DNA of 64,000 nt from Mesorhizobium sp. ES1-4 (lineage in GTDB: Bacteria; Pseudomonadota; Alphaproteobacteria; Rhizobiales; Rhizobiaceae): NCBI RefSeq assembly GCF_020164745.1, contig NZ_JAIUGV010000001.1, positions 62,001-126,000 of the forward strand, read 5' to 3'. The notes under the pieces are model-generated. The model did not search any database. It saw nothing but the letters and a program-made list of their open reading frames with translations, and was not told where the DNA came from. Shown here one piece after another: positions 9,240 through 17,124 of this stretch. The stretch's first letter is position 1; the number at the start of each line of letters is the position of its first letter. The position numbers and the translations under genes were made by a program.

Positions 9240-10001
9240 TCAGGAGCTCTGCCGCAGATGGCAGCCTGCCTGCCGCTTCCGCGCCAGATACTCGTCGATC
9301 AACTGGCGGTAGCGTACCTTGCCGAAGCTCGGGAAATGGCCGCCATGCACCGCCGAGACGTCGAGATCGCGCATGGCGAGCAGCGTCGCCATGTAGTCTG
9401 GTATGTCCGAGTGGTAGACATCATCGATCAGCGGGCCGTCATAGATGATGTCGCCCGACAACAGGATGCCGGTTTTCTTCTCATAAAGCGCAATGCCGCC
9501 AGGCGAATGGCCCGGCGTGTGGACAACCTCGAAGGCGCGGTCGCCGAGGTCGATGATGTCGCCATGCGCGAGCAGACGGTCGGCCGGCGCGGGCTGGATG
9601 CTGTAGCGCCCTGTTTCCCAGCCCTTCGGCTGGCGATCGAACATCTCGTCGGTCGCATAGGTGCCGGCAGCGGTCCATTCATTGCGTGGATCGGCGAGGA
9701 TTGCCGCTTCAGCCGAATGCACGCAGCGATCGGGAAACTCATGGTGGCAGCCGATATGGTCGAAATGCGTGTGGCTGGCGACGCAGGTCAGCTTGCGTTC
9801 GCTCACCAGGGGCACATGCGTGCGCAGGCTGAAATGACCGAGACCACTGTCGAACAGGAGATCGCGGTCGCGGCCGCGCACATACCACATGTTGCAGCGG
9901 AAGAACGGCTTGATCCAGGGCTCATGGATCAGCGTGATGCCGTCCGCCATGCGGATCGTCTCGTACCAGTCCGGCGCGTCGATGACCGCAAGCAAGCCCA
10001 T
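9240..10001 (-). CDS. Metallo-beta-lactamase fold hydrolase
   Basis: A 253-residue MBL-fold enzyme. The metal-binding SHTHFDHIG motif gives H77, H79, D81 and H82; later ligands appear in VVHTPGHSPGG and in the conserved D of LLSGDIIYDG. It has no signal peptide. The ATG at 10001 sits two bases after the ABC ATPase stop codon, so it is the last gene of the transport operon. Together with the facing amidase it suggests a hydrolytic step on the imported compound, for instance lactone, ester or amide cleavage. This is inference; the fold covers many reactions. Confidence 0.83.
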   Translation of the reverse strand: MGLLAVIDAPDWYETIRMADGITLIHEPWIKPFFRCNMWYVRGRDRDLLFDSGLGHFSLRTHVPLVSERKLTCVASHTHFDHIGCHHEFPDRCVHSAEAAILADPRNEWTAAGTYATDEMFDRQPKGWETGRYSIQPAPADRLLAHGDIIDLGDRAFEVVHTPGHSPGGIALYEKKTGILLSGDIIYDGPLIDDVYHSDIPDYMATLLAMRDLDVSAVHGGHFPSFGKVRYRQLIDEYLARKRQAGCHLRQSS

Positions 10002-10003
10002 GT

Positions 10004-11068
10004 TCAATCCGTCAGCAGGACGATCTGGTCGATATCGCACGAAACGGCCACGGTGTCGCCCGGCTGGACGGTGGCGGTAGCGGGCAGCTTGGCGACGAAC
10101 CGCAAGGAGGGCTCTTCGAGGGAGGTCGCGAGCACGCGCTTGAAACTGCCCTGGAAGACGACGTCGCTCACTTCCGCCTTGCCGAGCTTCGTGCCACCCG
10201 AGGCCGTGCCCAGCACAAGGTGCTCGGGCCGTATGGCCAACGCAGCTTGCGACCCCATCGGCAACGCACAGGGCAGTGAGATCGATCCGACCGGCGTCGC
10301 GACGGCGCTCGTCCTGTCCCCGCTCTCCACGACCTTGCCGGCGAGGATAGTGCTCTCGCCCATGAAGGTCGCGGAAAAGCGCGTCGCCGGCCTCGCATAG
10401 ACGCGCTCGGGCGGTCCTTCGTCCTCGATGCGGCCGTCATTCATCACCACGCAGTGGTCGGCCAGCGCCATTGCTTCTTCCTGGTCGTGGGTGACATGGA
10501 TGAAGGCGGTGCCGACGCGTTTCTGGATCGCCTTCAATTCGTCCTGCATCTGGCGGCGCAGTTTCAGGTCGAGCGCGCCGAGCGGCTCGTCGAGCAGAAG
10601 CACCGCCGGCTCGATGACCAGCGCGCGTGCCAGCGCCACGCGCTGGCGCTGGCCACCGGAAAGCTGGTGGGGCTTCTTGTCGAAGGCGGCGGCCAGGCCC
10701 ACCAGGCCCAGCGCCTCACGCGCCTTTGCCGCCCGCGTCGCGCCGTCGACGCCCTGCATGCGCAGGCCGAAGCCGACATTGGCGCCGACACTCATATGCG
10801 GGAACAGCGCATAGTCCTGGAACACCGTCGTCGTCGGGCGCTTTGCCGGCGGCATCGAAGTGCAGTCCTGGCCACGGATGAGAACCTTGCCCTCGCTGGG
10901 GTCGACGAAACCGCCGAGAATCGAGAGCAACGTCGTCTTGCCGGAACCGGACGGTCCAAGCAGGATCGTATAGCTGCCGGTCTCTATCGTCAGCGAGACA
11001 TTCTTCAATACGGGATGCTGGCCGAAGCGGTGCGAGACGTCGCGGATATCGACCAGGGGAGCGTTCAT
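10004..11068 (-). CDS. ABC transporter ATP-binding protein, PotA-like
   Basis: ATPase subunit of a polyamine/opine/Fe-type importer (354 aa). It has Walker A GPSGSGKTT (38-46), a Q-loop at VFQDYALFPHMSV (Q84), the signature LSGGQRQR (about 136-143) and Walker B LLLDEPLGALD. The C-terminal third forms the TOBE regulatory domain typical of PotA and MalK relatives. The start overlaps the stop of the upstream permease as ATGA. It would energise the two permeases encoded next to it from the cytoplasmic face of the inner membrane. Confidence 0.9.
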   Translation of the reverse strand: MNAPLVDIRDVSHRFGQHPVLKNVSLTIETGSYTILLGPSGSGKTTLLSILGGFVDPSEGKVLIRGQDCTSMPPAKRPTTTVFQDYALFPHMSVGANVGFGLRMQGVDGATRAAKAREALGLVGLAAAFDKKPHQLSGGQRQRVALARALVIEPAVLLLDEPLGALDLKLRRQMQDELKAIQKRVGTAFIHVTHDQEEAMALADHCVVMNDGRIEDEGPPERVYARPATRFSATFMGESTILAGKVVESGDRTSAVATPVGSISLPCALPMGSQAALAIRPEHLVLGTASGGTKLGKAEVSDVVFQGSFKRVLATSLEEPSLRFVAKLPATATVQPGDTVAVSCDIDQIVLLTD

Positions 11069-11847
11069 GCCGGCTTCCTCCGCAGCAAGGTCAGTTCGAA
11101 CAACACCACCAGCACGATCGAGACGGCAAAGACCAGCGAGCCGACGGCATTGGTCTTGGGGTTGAGGCCGGAGCGCAGCAGGTTCCAGATTTCCACCGGC
11201 AGTGTGGTGTCGAAGCGCGTCAGCAGGAACGAGATCACGAACTCATCCCAGGAGAAGGTCATCGACAGGAAGAAACCGGCGAAAATGGCCGGTGCCATCA
11301 CCGGCACGCTGATCAGCAGCAGCACCTTCCATTCGGGAGCTCCGAGGTCTCGCGCGGCGCGCTCGATGTTGATCTGGTGGTCGCCCATCTGGCTGTAGAT
11401 GATGGCAAAGCACAGCGGCAGGTTGATCACGACATGGCCGATGCCGGCGGCAAGCAGCGACTTCGGCACGCCGGCCCAGTTGAACAGCACCAGGAGCCCC
11501 ATGCCGATGATGAGGTAGCTGACCGTCAGCGGCAGCGTGATCAGGCCGCGCAGCAAGCCAGATCCGGGTAGCACGAAGCGCGCGAACCCCCAAGCCGACA
11601 GGAAGCCGAGCGTGACGGCGGTAGCCGAGGAAAACACCGCGACCAGCAACGAATTGACCAGCGCCGAGGTCAACCGCGCGTCGGAAAGCACGGCCTCGTA
11701 CCAGCGCAGCGACGGCCCGGTGAATGGCGGGATGGGGAAGGAGGTCGACTGCAGCGAGAACAGCACCAGCACGATGACCGGCAGGAAGATGAAGCCGTAG
11801 ACGGCAAGCGCGTAGAGCCAGGAAGCGATATGGACAATCCCGCGCAT
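11065..11847 (-). CDS. ABC transporter permease, PotC-like
   Basis: Inner-membrane permease of 260 residues with six predicted membrane helices, beginning MRGIVHIASWLYALAVYGFIFLPVIVLV. The coupling-loop EAA motif appears as ERAARDLGAPEWKVLLLI. The ATG at 11847 is chosen because it gives a normal PotC length and starts two bases after the stop of the other permease. The frame is open far upstream, but that extension is the antisense or shifted reading of the neighbour. Second permease of the heterodimer. Confidence 0.88.
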   Translation of the reverse strand: MRGIVHIASWLYALAVYGFIFLPVIVLVLFSLQSTSFPIPPFTGPSLRWYEAVLSDARLTSALVNSLLVAVFSSATAVTLGFLSAWGFARFVLPGSGLLRGLITLPLTVSYLIIGMGLLVLFNWAGVPKSLLAAGIGHVVINLPLCFAIIYSQMGDHQINIERAARDLGAPEWKVLLLISVPVMAPAIFAGFFLSMTFSWDEFVISFLLTRFDTTLPVEIWNLLRSGLNPKTNAVGSLVFAVSIVLVVLFELTLLRRKPA

Positions 11848-11849
11848 GG

Positions 11850-12716
11850 TTAGGCCCGCTCGATCTTCAACCAGCGGGCGCAGGCGAGATAGGCTAATGT
11901 CACCACCGCCATCAGGATGATCGACAACGCCGAGGCCAGCGGAAAGTCGCCGCGACGGCCGATCTGCATCATCACCAGTTGCGGCATCAGAAGCTCGTTG
12001 TTGCCGCCGAGGATCTGCGGCGTGATGTAGTCGCCAATGCACAGCACGAAGGTCAGGAAGGCGCCAACCATGATGCCGGGCAGGGTCAGCGGCAGGACGA
12101 CATGCAGGAAGGTGCGCACCGGTCCGGCGCCGAGATCGGCGGCGGCCTTGCGGTAGCTGGGGCTGAGCTGCTTCAGGTTGGCGAAGATGGTCAGCGTCAA
12201 AAGCATGACGAAGAAATGCACGAAGCCGGTGACGGTGGCCAAGCGCGTATTGGCGAGCTGTAGCGGTTCGGCGATGAGCCCGGAGCCGGTCAGCGCGCGG
12301 TTGATGACGCCGTTCTGCGCCAGCACCAGCAACCACGAATAGGAGCGTACGACATAGGAGGTCCAGAACGGCAGCACGGCCAGCATCAGCGCCAGCCGCT
12401 GCCAGCGCTCCGGCACCTGTTCAGCGAGAATCCAGGCAAAGGGATAAGCGAGCAGCACCGAAACAACGGTCACGATGGCGGTGACCTGCAGCGAATTCAC
12501 CATCGCCTGCCAATAGGATGCGTTGGTGAAGAACTGGCTGTAGTTGGCGAGCGTGAGGCCGCCTCCCTCGTGCGCCGTGAGGCTCGAAAGCCCCATCGCG
12601 ACGAACGGCAGCACGAAGAAAGCAAGCGTCCAGGCGAGTGCCGGCGTGACCAGCGCCCAGGGCAGGGCGCGGCCCGCCCGGGGTGGGGCACGCCCGCTGT
12701 TTCCCGCGGAGTTCAT
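11850..12716 (-). CDS. ABC transporter permease, PotB-like
   Basis: First permease of the importer (288 aa). After a short basic cytoplasmic N-terminus there are six hydrophobic helices; the first is WALVTPALAWTLAFFVLPFVAMGL. The EAA loop reads YRKAAADLGAGPVRTFLHVVLPL and precedes GDYITPQILGG, a stretch typical of PotB proteins. The start at 12716 lies 13 bases after the stop of the binding-protein gene. The operon order is binding protein, PotB, PotC, PotA, hydrolase. Confidence 0.88.
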   Translation of the reverse strand: MNSAGNSGRAPPRAGRALPWALVTPALAWTLAFFVLPFVAMGLSSLTAHEGGGLTLANYSQFFTNASYWQAMVNSLQVTAIVTVVSVLLAYPFAWILAEQVPERWQRLALMLAVLPFWTSYVVRSYSWLLVLAQNGVINRALTGSGLIAEPLQLANTRLATVTGFVHFFVMLLTLTIFANLKQLSPSYRKAAADLGAGPVRTFLHVVLPLTLPGIMVGAFLTFVLCIGDYITPQILGGNNELLMPQLVMMQIGRRGDFPLASALSIILMAVVTLAYLACARWLKIERA

Positions 12717-12729
12717 GGGCAGCGGCCGC

Positions 12730-13815
12730 TCACTTCGCCTGAAGCATTTCGGTCCACATATCCTGCATCTTCTTGTCGAGGTCGGCATTCGGCGCCGGAT
12801 AGGCCTGCGCACGGGCAAGGAAGTCGGGCTGCTCGTCGAAGCGCAGGACCTTCTTCTGGTCGCCGGTCAGTGCGGCCTTGGTGTTGGACGGCATGCCCCA
12901 ATAGCAGGACGACGTGGCAAGGCGCGCCTGGCCTTCCGGGCTCATTATGTACTGGATGAATTTCAGCGCCATGTCCTTGTTCTTGGAGTCCTTGAACATG
13001 GCCAGCGACTGCGACCACAGCACCGCGCCCTCCTTGGGAATGGAGAAGTCCAGCGCCGGGTTTTCCTTCGCCAGCCCCGCCGTCACCCACTCGCCGCCGC
13101 CGACCAGTATGTCGACCTCACCGGTGGCGAGCGCCGTCTGGCTGGCGGTGACTTCGCCGACCAGCTTGGCGTTGGCCTTCATCTTCAACAGCTCTTCCTT
13201 GAGTGCGGGCAGGTCGGCTTCGGTGAGTTCGGCCGTCTTCTTGCCGATGGCGAGCGCGGCCATGCCGATGACGGGGAGATAGTAGTCGTAGATGGCGATC
13301 TTGCCCTTGTACTTGTCGCTGGTGAGCGACGCCAAGGACTGCATATCGGCCGGATCGACCTTGGTCTTGTTGAAGCCGATCGTGTTGTAGCCGAATTTTT
13401 CGGTGATGCCGTAGCGCTTCCCGCCGACAATGGTCGATCCATCCATCTTCACCTGCGGGAAGAGGTCGCCGAAGGGCAGCTTGTCTTCCGGAAGCGGCTC
13501 GAACAGGCCTTTCTCGACGCCGCGCGGCACGTCGATGCTGTCGATCACCATGACGTCCCAGTCGCCCGGCTGCGACTGCTCGACGATGGCGAGGCCAGCA
13601 CCGGTGCCTTCGAACTCCTTGACATTGACCTTGACGTTGTTGGCTTCCTCGAAAGGCTGCAGCAGCGCCGGATCGGAATGATCGCACCAGATCAGCGCGT
13701 TGAGGTCGGCGGCCTCGGCGAGGCTGCCAGCCGCAAGCAGCAATGCGGTGGCGGCGCACGCGGCGTGCAGCCGGCGCTTCAGGACGGAAAGCAGATTCCC
13801 GGATTTGACGGACAT
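12730..13815 (-). CDS. Periplasmic binding protein, spermidine/putrescine-type
   Basis: Solute-binding protein of 361 residues. The export signal is unusually long (MSVKSGNLLSVLKRRLHAAC, then a hydrophobic core ending LAAGSLAEAAD), and the mature part begins DLNALIWCDHSDPALLQPFEE, which matches the PotD superfamily. A GGGAG ribosome-binding site lies about 9 bases before the ATG at 13815. It is the promoter-proximal gene of the minus-strand transport operon and faces a TetR gene across a 91-base intergenic region with two palindromic operators, so its expression is probably controlled by that regulator. Confidence 0.87.
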   Translation of the reverse strand: MSVKSGNLLSVLKRRLHAACAATALLLAAGSLAEAADLNALIWCDHSDPALLQPFEEANNVKVNVKEFEGTGAGLAIVEQSQPGDWDVMVIDSIDVPRGVEKGLFEPLPEDKLPFGDLFPQVKMDGSTIVGGKRYGITEKFGYNTIGFNKTKVDPADMQSLASLTSDKYKGKIAIYDYYLPVIGMAALAIGKKTAELTEADLPALKEELLKMKANAKLVGEVTASQTALATGEVDILVGGGEWVTAGLAKENPALDFSIPKEGAVLWSQSLAMFKDSKNKDMALKFIQYIMSPEGQARLATSSCYWGMPSNTKAALTGDQKKVLRFDEQPDFLARAQAYPAPNADLDKKMQDMWTEMLQAK

Positions 13816-13844
13816 CGAGTGTTCTCCCTTGCCTTTGTGGCTTC

Positions 13845-13882
13845 TTGCAAAAAATTGAACCAATTCTAAAATTGAGTCAATT
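13845..13882. promoter_or_regulatory. Divergent promoter with two TetR-type operator palindromes
   Basis: AATTGAGTCAATT at 13870-13882 is a perfect 13-bp palindrome. AATTGAACCAATT at 13853-13865 is a one-mismatch copy, with centres 17 bp apart. For the TetR gene on the plus strand, TTGCAA (13845-13850) and TAAAAT (13867-13872) lie 16 bp apart, so the operators occupy the spacer and the -10/start region. On the minus strand the second palindrome contains a TTGACT -35-like box. The layout fits autorepression plus control of the divergent transport operon. Confidence 0.6.
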
Positions 13883-13906
13883 CGATTTTTGTGGCAAGAG
13901 GCTGAT

Positions 13907-14521
13907 ATGAGCGGATTGCGGGCAAGGCAAAAGGCGGACCGGCAAAGGCGCATCATCGAGGCCGCCGCGGCACTTTTCCGCGACGCCGGCTATGAGGGCG
14001 CCAAGATCGAGGCGATCGCCGCGCAAGCCGAAGTGTCGATCGGCACCATCTACAATTATTACCAGAACAAGGGCGACATCCTCGGCGCCATCGTCTCGCT
14101 GGAAGTCAACGAGGTGCTCAATGCCGGGCGCGGCGTGGTCGCCAGGCCGCCAGCCAATGTCGGCGATGCGCTGGACACGCTGACCGGCATCTATATCGAG
14201 CACTCGCTGCATTATCTCAGCAAGGAGATGTGGCGGCAGGCGATGGCGATCTCGACGCAACTGCCCGACAGCCCGTTCGGCCAGGCTTATACGGCGCTGG
14301 ACCGTTCACTCACCGAACAGATCCGCGCGCTGATTGCCCGGCTGCAGGAGATTGGCCTGGTGCGCCAGGACATCGACGGCGCGGCGCTCGGCGAACTGAT
14401 CTTCAACAACATGAACATGATGTTCATCGAATTCGTGAAGCGCGACGAGGCGAGGATTGCGGAGTTGAGGTCGGCGATAAGGCGGCAGAACAGGATCTTG
14501 GTGGCGGCGATCGGGGTGTGA
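13907..14521 (+). CDS. TetR family regulator, divergent to the transport operon
   Basis: A repressor of 204 residues. The helix-turn-helix spans about residues 10-56 (RIIEAAAALFRDAGYEGAKI, EAIAAQAEVSIGTIYNYYQNKGDIL). The C-terminal half is a helical ligand and dimerisation domain. The ATG at 13907 has an AAGAGG site six bases upstream and is preferred over an in-frame TTG at 13889. Its position opposite the binding-protein gene, across paired palindromes, makes it the probable regulator of the importer and of itself. The ligand is presumably the imported compound or a derivative. Confidence 0.87.
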   Translation: MSGLRARQKADRQRRIIEAAAALFRDAGYEGAKIEAIAAQAEVSIGTIYNYYQNKGDILGAIVSLEVNEVLNAGRGVVARPPANVGDALDTLTGIYIEHSLHYLSKEMWRQAMAISTQLPDSPFGQAYTALDRSLTEQIRALIARLQEIGLVRQDIDGAALGELIFNNMNMMFIEFVKRDEARIAELRSAIRRQNRILVAAIGV

Positions 14522-14647
14522 GGGGGGCAGGAGCAGGCAGGAGAAGTGGTGGCTTCGGTGTCAGACGTCGTCTTGCGCAAAGCTCAGCCCTTGAGTTGAT
14601 TTTGAAATCTGATACAACTTAGAGGAGCATAAAAAGCGGAGGGTAAA

Positions 14648-15217
14648 ATGGGGGCATTTTCCATCTGGCATTGGGCGATCGTCCTGCTGTTGATCGGCGT
14701 GCCGGTTTTCTTTGCCGTCCGGTCCGCCGCGAAGCCGTCTCAGAATCCTGAGGCTCTTGTGGGCTTTGGCGGCTGGCTGATGCTGCTGGCTATCGGTCAG
14801 ACATTGTCACCGTTGCGCACACTCGCAGACGTCGCCAATTCGGCCGACGGTTACCAGCAACTCATGACCCTGCCGAACGGCTCCCTGGCCGTATATGGCG
14901 AGATTGCCCTCAATATCGCATTTCTTGCGCTTCAGCTGGTTGTGCTGATTTCCATGCTGCGGCGAAGCCGCCGATTTCCGCAATTGTTTCTGCTGCAGTG
15001 GCTCGCGCTCCCTGTCGTTTTCGTCCTGGATACGATCTGGATTTCGTCAATTCTGGGCGCCCCGGTGAGCCAGATGCTCGCAGGCGATGCGCTGGTGACC
15101 CCCATAGCGTCCTTTGTGGGAACCGGCATCTGGGCGGCTTACGTCTATAAGTCCGTGAGGGTCAGGAATACGTTCACCAGGACGAAAATGTCAGCCCAGA
15201 TCGCGAGTGCCTCATAG
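14648..15217 (+). CDS. DUF2569-like integral membrane protein
   Basis: A 189-residue membrane protein. It has an N-terminal helix (WHWAIVLLLIGVPVFFAV), then the VGFGGWLMLLAIGQTLSPLR stretch that resembles the GGWL-containing start of DUF2569 proteins, and three further helices ending in a basic cytosolic tail (RVRNTFTRTKMSAQ). Function unknown. It stands alone between a TetR gene and mobile-element debris, preceded by an AGCGGAGGG ribosome-binding site. The family call is from motif recognition; the membrane topology is clear. Confidence 0.7.
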   Translation: MGAFSIWHWAIVLLLIGVPVFFAVRSAAKPSQNPEALVGFGGWLMLLAIGQTLSPLRTLADVANSADGYQQLMTLPNGSLAVYGEIALNIAFLALQLVVLISMLRRSRRFPQLFLLQWLALPVVFVLDTIWISSILGAPVSQMLAGDALVTPIASFVGTGIWAAYVYKSVRVRNTFTRTKMSAQIASAS

Positions 15218-15291
15218 GAGGCTCGCAATCGCGTTTGTCTTTGGGCTCTTTGGTAGTCGTCAGTTGAGCGACCGGAGACATAGGTGACGAT

Positions 15292-15450
15292 TTGTACCGG
15301 ACACTGGCGTGGAGAGAGTGTTCGGGGATGGAGGAACGTCTACGTTTTGTCGCCCGCCTTCTGGATGGCGAATGTATGAGCGAAGTGTGTCGGGAGTTCG
15401 GGATTTCCCGCAAGACCGGCTACAAGATCTTCGACCGCTATAGGGAGAAA
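15292..15450 (+). pseudogene. IS481-type transposase, N-terminal remnant
   Basis: The frame reads an insertion-sequence transposase start: MEERLRFVARLLDGE, then a helix-turn-helix CREFGISRKTGYKIFDRYRE. This matches the conserved beginning of IS481-family transposases in rhizobia. Homology stops abruptly after about 50 residues at the GGGGACTGTCAGG sequence that starts the next element, and no catalytic DDE domain follows. It is a truncated, non-functional copy, probably broken by the adjoining IS256-type insertion. Confidence 0.65.
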
Positions 15451-15607
15451 GGGGACTGTCAGGAATCTTGTGCGTGAGGCCGGTTGACGTCATTGGCTGA
15501 CGAACCTTTCGCCGAAGACGACTGCGAACTGTGTCCTGGCCTCGAACCACTCGCGGGGGGTGCGTTTCCATTCCTCGGCGGCGGGACTTCAATGCCGCCA
15601 TTCAAAA
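15451..15607 (-). mobile_element. IS256 (mutator)-type element, 3' end remnant
   Basis: On the minus strand the frame ends EEWKRTPREWFEARTQFAVV, FGERFVSQ and stop, like the C-terminus of mutator-type transposases. A single-base shift upstream separates it from the AALKS stretch that should precede it. Beyond the stop, GGGGACTGTCAGGAATC (from 15451) looks like the terminal inverted repeat. Only the end of the element remains. The family assignment is moderate because it rests on about 30 residues. Confidence 0.5.
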
Positions 15608-15609
15608 TC

Positions 15610-15762
15610 CTAACGTGCCCAGCTTGGCGGGACGCTCGACGCACCGCAATCATCACATAACACCACAACCCGACCGTCGATCCTTACAAACGGGTTGACG
15701 TCCAGGCTGCTGCAAAACGGACAGGCGTCCGGCGTGTGTTTCATGCTTGGCACATTATCCAT
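15610..15762 (-). CDS. Lar-like zinc-ribbon protein, possibly truncated
   Basis: A 50-residue ORF from the ATG at 15762 (alternative ATG 15744). CPFCSS and CDDCGASS are spaced as in the restriction-alleviation Lar family and similar phage zinc ribbons. The protein ends SVPPSWAR immediately beside the IS256-type remnant, so its C-terminus may have been cut. Lar-type proteins are typically carried by phages and mobile elements and dampen host restriction, so this is probably leftover cargo. Family call tentative. Confidence 0.45.
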   Translation of the reverse strand: MDNVPSMKHTPDACPFCSSLDVNPFVRIDGRVVVLCDDCGASSVPPSWAR

Positions 15763-15967
15763 CGCGTCGACCCCGACGCAATGGTCAGCCAGACTGACTT
15801 TTGTGATCTTGGGGTAACGGCTCAACCATTATCGACCAGCGGTCTCTTGCGCTTCGGCGACACGTAGGCTGTCACCACCCTAACCGTGTCGGAACAATGG
15901 AGGTTCACACTTGTTGGCGGCCATGGAAAAGGCCGAGTCTCCCGAACCGGCGAAATTCGATCTGCCA

Positions 15968-16702
15968 TTAGTCCGGCGCCCCCTCCATCGGCAGGTTGGC
16001 GACGGTGGTGCGCATCGTTCGCCTTCGGAAGGCGCGCCGCCACTTGGCTGTGAAGGCGTTGGCTGCGGCCCAGAAGGTCGCATCGGCGTTTCCCCCGCTC
16101 AGGTGTTGCAGGTGAAAGTCGATGACGTAGGCCGAATGGCCCATGATTTCAGCGTTCAGGCAGAGATCCGCGCCATAGAGGTGGAAGCCGTAGAGGTCGT
16201 TGGAAAAGCCGATCCGCGGACCTTTGCGCACCACCATGAAGTTCTCATCCAGCGACATGACCCGAACCGGGAACGGCCCGCCCATCGCGGTGTCGCCCGT
16301 GTTCGGATCGGTGATCCGGATCGCAAGCGTGCCCGCATCGGTCCCGCCTGCGTTGCCGGCCAGCGCCCAATTCGGGTCCAGCGACGTCAGTTCGGCCAGT
16401 CGGGCGTCGAGTTCAGCCCGGCCATCCCGCATGAGGCGGATGTCCTCATGGCAGAGGATGACATATCGGCCTTGTGCCTGGTTGAGAACTTCGTTCAGCC
16501 CCTGGAAGGCGTCCCATTGATCGTCGCGCCGGTTGTCAACGAACAGGAACTCGCAGTCGTCCAAGCCGAAGCCGTTGGCGACGAAGGTCTCAACCATTGC
16601 CTCGTATTGCTCGGCGTAGCGGGACAGCGTGCCGATGGTGTAGGCTTTGCCATCCGGGCGCAAGGATGTCTTGCTAAGTCGAACGTCTGTCGTTCTCGCC
16701 AT
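15968..16702 (-). CDS. Putative family 2-like glycosyltransferase
   Basis: A 244-residue protein. The LSRYAEQYEAMVETFVANGF and CEFLFVDNRRDDQWDAFQG stretches followed by GRYVILCHEDIRL resemble GT2 enzymes in which H-x-D replaces the classical DXD. There is no signal peptide or membrane segment. The start at 16702 follows a GGAGGCGGAAGG ribosome-binding site. It sits inside the mosaic between IS debris and an XRE gene, so it may be imported cargo altering a surface glycan, a common trait of phages and islands. Acceptor unknown. Confidence 0.6.
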   Translation of the reverse strand: MARTTDVRLSKTSLRPDGKAYTIGTLSRYAEQYEAMVETFVANGFGLDDCEFLFVDNRRDDQWDAFQGLNEVLNQAQGRYVILCHEDIRLMRDGRAELDARLAELTSLDPNWALAGNAGGTDAGTLAIRITDPNTGDTAMGGPFPVRVMSLDENFMVVRKGPRIGFSNDLYGFHLYGADLCLNAEIMGHSAYVIDFHLQHLSGGNADATFWAAANAFTAKWRRAFRRRTMRTTVANLPMEGAPD

Positions 16703-16763
16703 GCCCTTCCGCCTCCAGCGGCGGGTAGCTACACGCAGTGGGTGTAACTTCGCCTATACAACT

Positions 16764-17051
16764 TCAGCCGTTTCCAACGATGCCACCTGTCCCGGCCCGT
16801 GCATTGCTGCGCAGCCTCACCCCCGCGCCGCCGCCGTTCTCAGGGATGAACTCGACGCCTGCCGATTCGAGGGCGCGGCAGACGGCCTCGACGTTGTTCG
16901 CCATGCCAAGGGCTGGCCCGGCGCTTGCTTCCATGCGCTTCACCGTCGGAACCGAGACCTTCGACCGCTCGGCCAGGTCTGGTTGGGTCATCCCGACGAG
17001 GGTTCTCGCGGCGGCAATCTGTCGACCGGTGGGCTTGTCCATTCGGATCAT
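16764..17051 (-). CDS. XRE family transcriptional regulator
   Basis: A 95-residue helix-turn-helix protein: GRQIAAARTLVGMTQPDLAE, then RSKVSVPTVKRMEASAG, followed by NNVEAVCRALESAGVEFIPE and the GGGAGVRL tail common in rhizobial phage-like regulators. Start at 17051 (MIRMDK) or 17042 (MDK). Two inverted repeats lie directly upstream, one inside a likely promoter, which points to autorepression. The small size and setting suggest an element-encoded repressor. Confidence 0.8.
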   Translation of the reverse strand: MIRMDKPTGRQIAAARTLVGMTQPDLAERSKVSVPTVKRMEASAGPALGMANNVEAVCRALESAGVEFIPENGGGAGVRLRSNARAGTGGIVGNG

Positions 17052-17059
17052 ATTTATCC

Positions 17060-17120
17060 AAAAGTGTTTACTTTTGTATCACAGTGGTCTATTCGTATCA
17101 CCGTAATACGAAAACATCAA
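17060..17120 (-). promoter_or_regulatory. Promoter and operator region of the XRE gene
   Basis: Read on the minus strand, TTGATG (complement of 17115-17120) and TACGAA (17092-17097) are separated by exactly 17 bases. A 7-7-7 inverted repeat, TTCGTAT-N7-ATACGAA (17092-17112), covers the -10 box and most of the spacer. A second inverted repeat, AAAAGT-N4-ACTTTT (17060-17075), lies between the promoter and the start codon. This is the expected layout for a self-repressing XRE regulator. Confidence 0.5.
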
Positions 17121-17124
17121 CTAG

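Noticed and set aside
15822..16043. Minus-strand 73-codon frame between the Lar-like gene and the glycosyltransferase
   Set aside because: Overlaps the glycosyltransferase end, has no clear start signal and no recognisable motif.
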